Shown here piece by piece: positions 1 through 5,904 of a stretch of 6,100 bases of DNA. The position numbers and the translations under genes were made by a program. This DNA is from Enteractinococcus helveticum (lineage in GTDB: Bacteria > Actinomycetota > Actinomycetes > Actinomycetales > Micrococcaceae), in assembly GCF_020742345.1 (NCBI RefSeq), contig NZ_DYXC01000004.1, positions 1 to 6,100 on the forward strand, in the 5' to 3' direction. Under the pieces are notes generated by a model, which did not search any database, was not told the DNA's origin, and saw nothing but the letters and a program-made list of their open reading frames with translations. Within the stretch, counting starts at the first letter, position 1, and each line of letters begins with the position of its first letter.

Positions 1-236
1 CTACGCCATATGTGGCACTCGACGGTGACTTTGGGATCGGCCAGATGCTCGGCCTGGGTACTTCGATGTCGTCTGTACGTGCGGGTGATATCTCGAGCTT
101 TACCCTGCCAACCACTGGGACGGGTCGTGAAGCCGGTGGCCAGTCGGTTGTCTATGTTGACTGGGATGAACTCGAAGAAGTTCGTGAGCGTTTCAAGACT
201 GATGACCTAGCGGATTATCAACCAGACCCCTATTAA
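1..236 (+). CDS. LCP (LytR-CpsA-Psr) family glycopolymer transferase, C-terminal end
   Basis: This is the last 77 codons of a gene that begins before the window; the reading frame is open from base 3 and stops at TAA 234-236. The visible part runs from TPYVALDGDFGIGQMLGL through a VRAGDISSFTLPTTGTG stretch and GGQSVVYVDWDEL to an acidic tail ending DYQPDPY. This order (a mid-domain helix, then R-x-GD-I, then a T-x-P-x-x-GTG turn, then a V-x-x-DWD strand) is typical of the end of the LCP catalytic domain in actinobacteria. Members of this family are membrane-anchored enzymes acting outside the cell that move lipid-linked glycopolymers onto peptidoglycan. The catalytic arginines and the membrane anchor lie outside the window, so the acceptor and polymer cannot be named. 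A hairpin terminator follows 26 bases after the stop. The internal GTG at 12 is not a start, since the homologous sequence continues upstream of it. Confidence 0.8.
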   Translation, partial: TPYVALDGDFGIGQMLGLGTSMSSVRAGDISSFTLPTTGTGREAGGQSVVYVDWDELEEVRERFKTDDLADYQPDPY

Positions 237-262
237 AAACGGCTCCTTGTGATCAAGCGTTT

Positions 263-304
263 CAAGCAGGTGTTGGCCAATCATCTTTTGCCAACACCTG
301 CTTG
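263..304. terminator. Strong hairpin terminator between convergent genes
   Basis: A perfect 15-bp inverted repeat is present: CAAGCAGGTGTTGGC at 263-277 and its reverse complement at 290-304, separated by a 12-base loop. It follows the LCP stop codon (236) on the plus strand and sits 3 bases beyond the TAA of the minus-strand gene (307-309), so it can serve both transcripts. The plus-strand tail (CATTATTT) is only moderately T-rich. On the minus strand the arm is followed by GAAACG, so termination in that direction is less certain. Confidence 0.8.
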
Positions 305-306
305 CA

Positions 307-1893
307 TTATTTGAGTCGTCCTTTGACTCTACGCACACCAGCCATTGGTGTGGTTTGTTCGGTGTAGTAGTCCAGCCAGTACCCGTCTTCCGTTGGCAGG
401 ATTGTGTGTGGCCCGTAGGCACCCTGGATTGTAAACGGGCTTATGCGTGTTTCAGCAAACTCTGTGGGTGTCAGTTTTTCTATTCGGCTGATGGTCACGC
501 CTCGACCGTAACTTACGGATCCGTCTTGACCGGTGCGGTATAGCTTGCCATGGGCTCGGATGATGGGTCCTGCCATGCGTGCTGAGCGGGGATCTAGGCA
601 GACCGGTGTTTGTGGGTGGGGTGTCCATGGCCCAAACGGGCTGGAGCTCACCCAGAGTTCAAGCCGCTCCCCCACGTTTTCTGGTCTTCCACCGAATAGA
701 TACCAATGCCCGTCATGTTCGATTAGCGTGGGGTCGATAACACGCTCGTCCTCAAGACCGATCAGCTGATGTGCCGCTTTGGAGGCTAGTTGTTCTTCGT
801 CCAGTTCGAAAAATGTGGGAGGGCCGACGTCTCCCATTTCAGGGAAAAGGTATGTGACGCCTTCGTATTCAAGAATCTGAGGGTAGGAAAGGTGCCCTCC
901 GTTGACCGGTAAATCGACACGGTGGCCCTGCCCATTGGCATAGGCGAAGATCTCACCTTTTCCGGTGCCGCCGTGCATGACTTCTACATAGAGTCGGCCA
1001 TTATGATACGCGCAGGGATCCGCTGCGAAAGTGTAGCCCTGTGGCAAGGTGATAGGTTGTAGCTCATCAAAATGTGGTTCGACCAGGTTCTCTGGGTCGA
1101 ATGGCTGCGGCACGAACGCCACGTTCCAACGCTTTTCTCGAAATGCTCCGTAGAGTCCGCGTCCTACCAACGCTTGAGCCATCTTGCCAACAGCCTTGAG
1201 GACTTGACCGTTGGTCGGAAATCGATGGTTGGTGTTCAGCGTAGCCCTGGGGAAATCCGTCTGATTTTTCAGTGTTTCAATGGCCTTACCCAGCAACGGT
1301 GTCGCCGTGGCATAGGCATTGTGCAGTGTTGCTCGATACGAGGTTGGTACGACGCGAGAAAAGGCTTCAGCCAAAATGCAATGGCTGTTTTGGTTGTTGC
1401 TGAGCTTTTGTACGGTCAGGCTCATGGTGGCTTTCCCAGCTAGCAGTTCGTGGAAGCCGAGCGGGCGGCCACGATGTGTTTCAGCATCGGCGTCGTCATA
1501 GGCCACAACACCGTAAGTCACGGGTAGGTCTTGGGGATCTTTGAGGAGGTTCATTCCGAATTTCACAATGACATCGTGGTCTTTTAACTGTTTCGCGATG
1601 TCATCAGGAATTTTCTGCCATGCACCTTCCCATTCAGACTGAAAGTAGATGGTTTCAACGTCGTTGGGTAATAGCGGAGTGACTTCACAGTTGTGGAGCA
1701 TTGGCGAGCGCAGGCGCCCAATCGTAGTCAGCGCACGATATGCCCCATGTTGAGCGTTGAATAATGCAGGCTTGTCATTGGTGCAGTGCAAGACCGTTGT
1801 AATGTCGAGACCTTGGTTGATGGCAAGTTCGAGGGCTTCGTATTCCCAGGCTTTGAGTGTCCTATCGGATCCCAGTAAAAGGGCAGCACGCAC
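307..1893 (-). CDS. Formyltransferase-like domain fused to a GINT1-like beta-propeller (GT/GH43-type fold)
   Basis: The gene encodes 528 residues from a GTG start (1891-1893), preceded by GGAGGA at 1898-1903 four bases away. Residues about 1-205 resemble methionyl-tRNA or sugar formyltransferases: a MRAALLLGS nucleotide-fold strand, VIVKFGMNLL (108-117), and YGVVAYDD...RGRPLGFHELLAGK (127-154). The catalytic Asn, His and Asp expected here appear to be Ala131, Asp133 and Asn169, so the domain may be inactive. Residues about 285-520 show the repeated blades of the propeller found at the N-terminus of plant glucosamine inositolphosphorylceramide transferase (GINT1) and in many bacterial surface-polysaccharide proteins: FAADPCAYHNGRLYVEV, GHLSYPQILEYEGVTYLFPE (333-352), DPTLIEHDGHWYLFGG (387-402), SPFGPWTPHPQ (418-428), GKLYRTGQD (449-457). 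No signal peptide or membrane segment is seen, so it is probably cytoplasmic. Its role in making or decorating a surface glycan is inferred from the domain pair and from the LCP and flippase genes nearby. The exact reaction is unknown. Confidence 0.8.
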   Translation of the reverse strand: MRAALLLGSDRTLKAWEYEALELAINQGLDITTVLHCTNDKPALFNAQHGAYRALTTIGRLRSPMLHNCEVTPLLPNDVETIYFQSEWEGAWQKIPDDIAKQLKDHDVIVKFGMNLLKDPQDLPVTYGVVAYDDADAETHRGRPLGFHELLAGKATMSLTVQKLSNNQNSHCILAEAFSRVVPTSYRATLHNAYATATPLLGKAIETLKNQTDFPRATLNTNHRFPTNGQVLKAVGKMAQALVGRGLYGAFREKRWNVAFVPQPFDPENLVEPHFDELQPITLPQGYTFAADPCAYHNGRLYVEVMHGGTGKGEIFAYANGQGHRVDLPVNGGHLSYPQILEYEGVTYLFPEMGDVGPPTFFELDEEQLASKAAHQLIGLEDERVIDPTLIEHDGHWYLFGGRPENVGERLELWVSSSPFGPWTPHPQTPVCLDPRSARMAGPIIRAHGKLYRTGQDGSVSYGRGVTISRIEKLTPTEFAETRISPFTIQGAYGPHTILPTEDGYWLDYYTEQTTPMAGVRRVKGRLK

Positions 1894-1929
1894 GTGTTCC
1901 TCCGCAAGGTATGCAACTCGGTGAGATGG

Positions 1930-1963
1930 GTGTCACACTACACGATTTAGGGTCCGCTGCCGA
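1930..1963 (-). promoter_or_regulatory. Candidate promoter for the formyltransferase/propeller gene
   Basis: On the minus strand, TCGGCA (1963-1958) and TAGTGT (1940-1935) are 17 bases apart and would give a leader of roughly 35 bases ending in the GGAGGA site. The TAnnnT -10 pattern suits actinobacterial housekeeping promoters, but the matches are partial. A short palindrome, GTGTCACAC (1930-1938), overlaps the -10 box and could be an operator. This is read by eye only. Confidence 0.25.
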
Positions 1964-1969
1964 GGGGTT

Positions 1970-1997
1970 CTTGACTATCAGTGGCTTGCCCGTCAAG
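1970..1997. promoter_or_regulatory. CTTGAC-N16-GTCAAG inverted repeat upstream of lldD
   Basis: Two perfect 6-base half-sites (1970-1975 and 1992-1997) lie 22 bp apart centre to centre, about two helical turns, in the 140-bp gap between lldD and the divergent gene. The left half contains a TTGACT -35-like box on the plus strand, but no good -10 box follows at the usual distance. It may therefore be a dimer-binding operator rather than a promoter. Lactate genes are often controlled by GntR- or IclR-type regulators, but no regulator gene is present in the window and this repeat does not match a binding site known to me. Confidence 0.25.
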
Positions 1998-2018
1998 CTG
2001 AGCGGTAGTTTCTCATTC

Positions 2019-2024
2019 AAGGAG
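2019..2024 (+). promoter_or_regulatory. Shine-Dalgarno site deciding the lldD start
   Basis: AAGGAG followed by nine bases and ATG at 2034. This site sets the start 59 codons inside the longest open frame and removes the apparent overlap with the divergent gene. Confidence 0.75.
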
Positions 2025-2033
2025 TTCCACCCG

Positions 2034-3299
2034 ATGTCAATCCAACGTCAGTTTCCAAAACTCGGTGAATTGCGCGAGCTATTGCAGTTCAAGAAACCTG
2101 AACTCAACGCCACTAAACGTCGATTGGCACAGGCGCTGACGGTTGACGATTTGCGTCTGATTGCCAAGCGGCGGACACCGAAGGCTGCATTTGATTACAC
2201 TGATGGCTCGGCTGAAGGCGAGATTTCATATCGTCGCGCCCGGCAGGCGTTCGAGGATATTGAGTTTCACCCAGAAATTTTGAAACCTGCTCCTGAGATT
2301 GATACCTCGGTTGAGGTTCTGGGCGGGCATAGTGCGTTACCGTTCGGGTTGGCACCGACGGGATTTGCCCGGATGATGCAGACCGAAGGTGAGATTGCCG
2401 GTGCCGGGGCGGCTGGTGCCGCGGGTATCCCGTTTTCACTTTCGACTCTGGGAACTGTGTCGATTGAAGAAGTCAAAGCTACCAATCCGCAGGGTCGCAA
2501 TTGGTTTCAGCTGTATTTGATGAAGGACCGGGATATTTCCTACGGTCTGGTGGAACGCGCTGCTGCGGCTGGTTTTGATACCCTGTTGTTCACCGTCGAT
2601 ACACCGATTGCGGGGAATCGTATGCGGGATACACGCAATGGGTTTTCGATTCCGCCTCAGCTCACCGCAAAGACGGTAATTGACGCGCTGCCACGCACTT
2701 CTTGGTGGTTTAATTTCCTGACCACCCAGCGTCTTGAGTTTGCATCTTTGTCGAATACCGGTGGTACCGTCTCCGATTTGATTACCGCAGCTTTTGACCC
2801 AACGATTTCTGCAGCTGATCTGGCGACAGTTCGTGAGATGTGGCCGGGCAAGATTGTTGTCAAGGGTATCCAAACGCTGGCGGATGCCCAGCGCATGGTC
2901 GATGCCGGGGTTGATGGGATTGTGCTGTCGAATCACGGAGGACGACAGCTTGACCGGGCGCCCGTTCCGTTTCATCTATTGCCCGAGGTTGCGCGCGAAG
3001 TCGGCGATCACACAACGATTTTGGTGGACACCGGGGTGATGAATGGTGCCGATGTGGTGGCAGCCCACGCAGTGGGTGCAGACTTTGTGCTGGTGGGGCG
3101 CGCTTGGCTCTACGGTCTGATGGCCGGTGGCCGTGCGGGTGTGGATAGGATGATTGCCATTCTGGAGTCTGAGATTCGGCGGACTATGGGATTATTGGGC
3201 GTTAGCAATGTGGCGGAACTGCATCCCAAGCATGTCACGCAGCTGATGCGTTTGGCACCTCGAGATGTTCTTGGCCGCGTGAGTGATTTTCGAGTTTGA
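2034..3299 (+). CDS. lldD: FMN-dependent L-lactate dehydrogenase (LldD2 type, quinone-linked)
   Basis: The 421-residue product oxidises L-lactate to pyruvate with FMN and is expected to pass electrons to the membrane quinone pool. Similarity to mycobacterial LldD2 runs nearly end to end. It starts with KRRLAQALTVDDLRLIAKRR and contains FDYTDGSAE with substrate Tyr55, APTGF (107-111) and FSLST (134-138) for FMN, FQLY with Gln159 and Tyr161, TVDTP with Asp189, Lys277 in VVKGIQ, the signature SNHGGRQLD (299-307) with catalytic His301 and substrate-binding Arg304, VDTGVMNGAD with Asp332, and GRAWLYG (355-361) for the FMN phosphate. The frame is open back to an ATG at 1857, but that start would overlap the divergent gene and has no homologous extension; ATG 2034 has AAGGAG at 2019-2024 nine bases upstream, and the protein then begins like LldD2. 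No permease or regulator adjoins it. It stops 4 bp from the convergent DUF218 gene with no terminator visible. The enzyme class is nearly certain; lactate as substrate is very likely from the close LldD2 match. Confidence 0.93.
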   Translation: MSIQRQFPKLGELRELLQFKKPELNATKRRLAQALTVDDLRLIAKRRTPKAAFDYTDGSAEGEISYRRARQAFEDIEFHPEILKPAPEIDTSVEVLGGHSALPFGLAPTGFARMMQTEGEIAGAGAAGAAGIPFSLSTLGTVSIEEVKATNPQGRNWFQLYLMKDRDISYGLVERAAAAGFDTLLFTVDTPIAGNRMRDTRNGFSIPPQLTAKTVIDALPRTSWWFNFLTTQRLEFASLSNTGGTVSDLITAAFDPTISAADLATVREMWPGKIVVKGIQTLADAQRMVDAGVDGIVLSNHGGRQLDRAPVPFHLLPEVAREVGDHTTILVDTGVMNGADVVAAHAVGADFVLVGRAWLYGLMAGGRAGVDRMIAILESEIRRTMGLLGVSNVAELHPKHVTQLMRLAPRDVLGRVSDFRV

Positions 3300-3303
3300 G
3301 GGG

Positions 3304-3927
3304 TCAGCAGCGGAAGGTGCCTTCATAGAGCGCTTTGATAAACGCTGCGTTTTCGTAGGCGATATACCAGCCCCATTGCTCTGCTGACATCTGGGACTCA
3401 GGGTAGACGATGTTCACGTCAACGTCATCATCGATGCACTGGTTGAACAGGAACCGGGTTCTAAAGGTGTGCCACTTGCTGGTGACCACTGTGATTGAGT
3501 CCCAAGACTGTTCTAGTGCCAAGTCATTGACGGAAAATGCTTCACCGATGGTAGAGATTTCTTCCGGCGGCAAGCACACAACGTCGTCACGTGGTTCCGT
3601 CTGGCAGTATTCGATCACAGCTTCAGGAAGCTGTGGCGGTGTATAGCGTTCGAATGGTCCCAATCCAGGCTCAACATATGAGATCACCAGGGTATTTGTC
3701 CCGGTATTTGACCAGATCTCTTCAGCAAGTGGCAACCGGTAGTGCTGCGGTGAGAGACTCACCACCGCGTCACTGGGTGACTCGAGATCGCCCTGAGATG
3801 GGTAGAGCACATTGAGCGTTACGAACAGCAACCAACCGATGACCAGGGTAGCGGTGATGCCACCGATGATTTTGAGTTTACGCACGGGCCTTCTGGTTTC
3901 TTTTGTGGAGTCGGATGGTGCTTTCAC
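3304..3927 (-). CDS. Membrane-anchored YdcF/SanA/ElyC-like (DUF218) protein
   Basis: The product has 207 residues: a short basic N-terminus (KETRRPVRKLK), one membrane helix at about 19-41, then a domain likely outside the membrane. Features of the DUF218 fold are DAVVSLSP (53-60) as the first strand, LVISYVEPG (80-88), and the best-kept motif, ITVVTSKWHTFRTRFLF (145-161) with His153, Arg156 and Arg158. The ending, WGWYIAYENAAFIKALYEG...C, resembles YdcF-family proteins seen beside actinobacterial polysaccharide genes. Four cysteines (108, 118, 164 and the last residue, 207) could form disulfides, which fits an exported domain. The usual glycine-rich first loop is weak here. The family is tied to envelope functions in other bacteria (SanA, ElyC), but no reaction is known for this branch. 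The start is a GTG at 3925-3927, with in-frame TAG and TGA codons one and two codons before its preceding ATA. Only GAGG, 12 bases upstream, is a possible ribosome site, so the start is less secure than the gene. Confidence 0.75.
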   Translation of the reverse strand: MKAPSDSTKETRRPVRKLKIIGGITATLVIGWLLFVTLNVLYPSQGDLESPSDAVVSLSPQHYRLPLAEEIWSNTGTNTLVISYVEPGLGPFERYTPPQLPEAVIEYCQTEPRDDVVCLPPEEISTIGEAFSVNDLALEQSWDSITVVTSKWHTFRTRFLFNQCIDDDVDVNIVYPESQMSAEQWGWYIAYENAAFIKALYEGTFRC

Positions 3928-4356
3928 TATCTATCAGGACCTCGAAATGGGCAGTTGACTACTATCTTGAACTGACCGTCGGGCCTGTGCAAGAGCTGCA
4001 GACAAATACTTTGACACAGTTTATGATTTGAGTTTTCGGTGCCCCATTCATTTTCGACACCCTTGCGCTAGAATCGTGAAGCAACTCACAAATTGAAATG
4101 TTTAGGCGAATCACACCTTCTGCTGACATACATGAAGAGGCAGCCATTTCGCGTAACGCCCTGAGCGGTTGTTGCACGGCTTGGCGATCCGAGCGTACTG
4201 CACTGGTAGCGTGCCTTGGCCTGTTGTTGTCGGCAGTACCCAGGGTCGTGGCGGATGGAATGGACCGTATGGCTAGTACTGTTATTGCAGGGCTCAAGAT
4301 AGATGGTTCAAGGCACACCTGGCTCGTGACCCATCGAGGCGCTAAGTGGCCGGCCG
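3928..4356. other. Long intergenic leader region between divergent DUF218 and flippase genes
   Basis: These 429 bases hold no gene I can support. A plus-strand frame from ATG 4098 to TGA 4364 (88 codons) overlaps the flippase start by 8 bases (ATGTCTGA), but it has no ribosome site, matches no family I know and looks compositionally random. If it is not translated, the flippase mRNA would have a leader of about 280-320 bases. Possible structure in the leader includes a 7-bp inverted repeat GTACTGC/GCAGTAC (4195-4201 and 4233-4239) with a 31-base spacer, and GCGTAACGC at 4151-4159. Minus-strand TTGCAC (3992-3987) could be part of a promoter for the DUF218 gene, but its -10 partner is poor. Confidence 0.5.
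3999..4074 (+). promoter_or_regulatory. Candidate promoter(s) for the flippase gene
   Basis: Two possible plus-strand promoters lie here. CAGACA (3999-4004), 17 bases, TATGAT (4022-4027) is the better overall match. TTCATT (4047-4052), 16 bases, TAGAAT (4069-4074) has a good -10 but a weak -35. A perfect TTGACA at 4011-4016 has no -10 at a usable distance and is probably coincidental. The local DNA is richer in A and T than the flanking genes. Confidence 0.35.
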
Positions 4357-5598
4357 ATGTCTGACACCGTTGATCTCAAACCGGTTAGAACCCGTGCTAT
4401 TGACCGGTACATTTTTGCCGGCGGATCCCTGAGTTGGGCCATCGCCCAGTGGTTTTTGGTCTGGCTATTTGCTCGCGTTGGTGACGGTGCTGCCGCCGTC
4501 GGTCAGTACTCCTTGACCTTGGCGATTGTGACCCCGGTGTTCATTATCGGGCAGCTGGGTCTGCGCACCGTCTATCTGAGCTTACAAACCAGTTTCACCT
4601 GGAAGTCGTATCTGATTCTGCGGCTGATCGGCACTGGGGCTGCAATTGTCATCATCGTGGCCTACTACCAGATTGATCCCAGTGCCAACCTTCCGCTGCT
4701 AGCTGCTGTGGTGGCAGTGCGATGTTTCGATGTCTACCACGACATTTTATATGCCCGCTTCCAGCGCGAGAATCGCCTGTTACTCATCGGGCTGCACAGT
4801 ATCACCAACAGTGTATTGACCATGATCATCGCCTTTGCGGCCATCATGCTCACGCACAATATTGCCCTCACGGTGCTGTGTGTGGGTATTGGCTCGGCAT
4901 TGGTGGCCGCATCGGCGCAACGCTATGTATTGAAGGTACCGCGAGACCCGGCAGCTGCCCCGGGCGGTTACCGGCAGATCCTGCGTGCAGGGGTACCGAC
5001 CACAATTTCTGAATCCCTTGCTGCGCTGTCGCTGTATCTGCCCATTCTGTTCCTGTCGGTGATCGCCGACGATGCGACCACCGGTGTTTTTGCCACCGCA
5101 GCGTATTTACTGACGGCTGCCAACCTTACCGGCGATACCCTCAAAGACATTTTCATCACCTCATTTCGTTGGACCTTCGAAGAGTCTGGTGCACGCAAAT
5201 TGCTGCGCCGTGCACATAAGGTCTCAGGAGTACTGATCATTCTGGTGGTCGTGGCTATTCCGATTATCATCTTCGCTGGCTCGCCGGTACTGGAATTTAT
5301 TTACGGTGATGAATTCGCGTTGACCCATCTTGAGCTTGCGGTGCTATCTGCCGCGATGATTCCGGTGGCATCGTCGTATATCTACGAAGCCACCCTGAAC
5401 GTGCTGAATGCCTATGCCGGCCAGGCCTGGATCTGGTTCATGGCCTGCTCGCTGGGCGTGGGTGTGGGGTTCTTGGTCATCAACGTCCCAGGCATCCCAC
5501 CAATGATTGGTGCAATGGCCGTTGCCTTCACCACCGGCTGGGGCCGCTTCATTGGTGCCCTGAGTCTTGCCCTGTCTGCTCAGCGTCGCGCGACCTAG
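4357..5598 (+). CDS. Wzx-type polysaccharide flippase (MOP/MATE superfamily)
   Basis: The 413-residue protein is almost entirely hydrophobic and has about 12 predicted membrane helices, near residues 19-39, 51-70, 85-104, 111-125, 142-165, 169-186, 221-238, 243-262, 290-309, 326-347, 356-376 and 382-407. The length, helix number and a YGDEF motif (316-320) after helix 9 match polysaccharide-biosynthesis proteins, where this position typically reads YG-x-x-F. Flippases of this kind move undecaprenyl-linked sugar repeat units across the cytoplasmic membrane. Charged loops at 133-140 (ARFQRENR) and 269-288 fit cytoplasmic faces. The substrate cannot be read from the sequence. The start at ATG 4357 is forced by an in-frame TGA at 4327 and has only a weak ribosome site (AAGTGG, 4344-4349). 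No glycosyltransferase or polymerase gene adjoins it inside the window, and a terminator follows directly, so it is the end of, or a separate unit beside, a polysaccharide locus. Confidence 0.88.
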   Translation: MSDTVDLKPVRTRAIDRYIFAGGSLSWAIAQWFLVWLFARVGDGAAAVGQYSLTLAIVTPVFIIGQLGLRTVYLSLQTSFTWKSYLILRLIGTGAAIVIIVAYYQIDPSANLPLLAAVVAVRCFDVYHDILYARFQRENRLLLIGLHSITNSVLTMIIAFAAIMLTHNIALTVLCVGIGSALVAASAQRYVLKVPRDPAAAPGGYRQILRAGVPTTISESLAALSLYLPILFLSVIADDATTGVFATAAYLLTAANLTGDTLKDIFITSFRWTFEESGARKLLRRAHKVSGVLIILVVVAIPIIIFAGSPVLEFIYGDEFALTHLELAVLSAAMIPVASSYIYEATLNVLNAYAGQAWIWFMACSLGVGVGFLVINVPGIPPMIGAMAVAFTTGWGRFIGALSLALSAQRRAT

Positions 5599-5634
5599 GA
5601 CCGCAGGGCACGCAAGCTCTCTCCGTCGCCCATG

Positions 5635-5666
5635 CTCCGCTGTCGTGGACGGCGGAGTCTTTATTT
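5635..5666 (+). terminator. Rho-independent terminator of the flippase gene
   Basis: CTCCGCTGTC (5635-5644) pairs with GACGGCGGAG (5648-5657) over ten positions with one T-G wobble, closing a 3-base loop, and is followed directly by TCTTTATTT. It starts 36 bases after the flippase stop codon. Confidence 0.88.
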
Positions 5667-5820
5667 AAACCGCAACGTGTTGTACGAGAACTTTTCGTGC
5701 CAGTTTTTGCATGTCGACTACATGAACCTCCTGTAAAAAATCGCTCTCTGAGCTCGCAAATGGCCATGTCAAACCCTGGGAAGCATGGAAGTATCAAAAA
5801 ACTTTTCTAAAATCTCTTGC
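5667..5820. other. Non-coding AT-rich spacer before the amidase promoter
   Basis: No gene is visible on either strand in these 154 bases; the minus-strand open frame crossing it looks like a shadow of the flippase end and terminator. It contains a short palindrome, CATGT-N5-ACATG (5710-5724), with GTCGAC inside, and runs of A and T (for example at 5736-5741 and 5796-5807) that could form a bent or UP-element-like tract upstream of the promoter at 5824. Confidence 0.4.
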
Positions 5821-5823
5821 TCA

Positions 5824-5852
5824 TTGCTTAGTTAGCAACTAGATTGTTATAT
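5824..5852 (+). promoter_or_regulatory. Promoter for the N-carbamoylsarcosine amidase gene, with operator-like palindrome
   Basis: TTGCTT (5824-5829) and TTATAT (5847-5852) are 17 bases apart, giving a leader of about 45 bases that ends in a strong ribosome site. The spacer contains a perfect 13-base palindrome, TAGTT-AGC-AACTA (5829-5841), overlapped by a second one, TTGCT-N5-AGCAA (5824-5838). AGCAAC recurs at 5834-5839 and 5854-5859, exactly 20 bp apart. A repressor bound here would block RNA polymerase, as expected for an inducible catabolic gene; the regulator is not in the window. Confidence 0.6.
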
Positions 5853-5892
5853 CAGCAACACAGCCAGTGATGCGAATCACATAACAAACTTC

Positions 5893-5900
5893 AAAGGAGA
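5893..5900 (+). promoter_or_regulatory. Ribosome binding site of the amidase gene
   Basis: AAAGGAGA lies about five bases before ATG 5905. A GTG directly follows the ATG as codon 2 and would sit at eight bases from the core site, so it is an alternative start one residue shorter. Confidence 0.8.
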
Positions 5901-5904
5901 ACCC

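Noticed and set aside
1857..2033. N-terminal extension of lldD from ATG 1857
   Set aside because: It overlaps the start of the divergent gene, has no ribosome site, and the LldD2-like sequence begins only at ATG 2034, which has AAGGAG nine bases upstream.
2436..2975. 179-codon minus-strand frame inside lldD
   Set aside because: It is antisense to the highly conserved core of LldD and carries no recognisable family sequence; a shadow frame.
3198..3299. Met in VDTGVMNGAD of LldD where many family members have Arg near the FMN phosphate (residue about 336)
   Set aside because: Mycobacterial LldD2 has VDTGIMSGAD at the same place, so this is normal for the subfamily and not a lost residue.
3313..3324. 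GAAGG/CCTTC hairpin as a terminator for lldD
   Set aside because: The stem is only 4-5 bp with almost no loop, has no T-tract, and lies in the coding end of the DUF218 gene.
4011..4016. Perfect TTGACA as the flippase -35 box
   Set aside because: No TAnnnT-like -10 box occurs 16-18 bases downstream.
3962..4318. 118-codon minus-strand frame in the same intergenic region
   Set aside because: No domain or membrane pattern, it spans the promoter-like DNA of the flippase, and it looks like a chance open frame.
4098..4364. 88-codon plus-strand frame ahead of the flippase as a real gene
   Set aside because: No ribosome site, no recognisable motif or family, and random-looking composition; kept only as a question in the findings.
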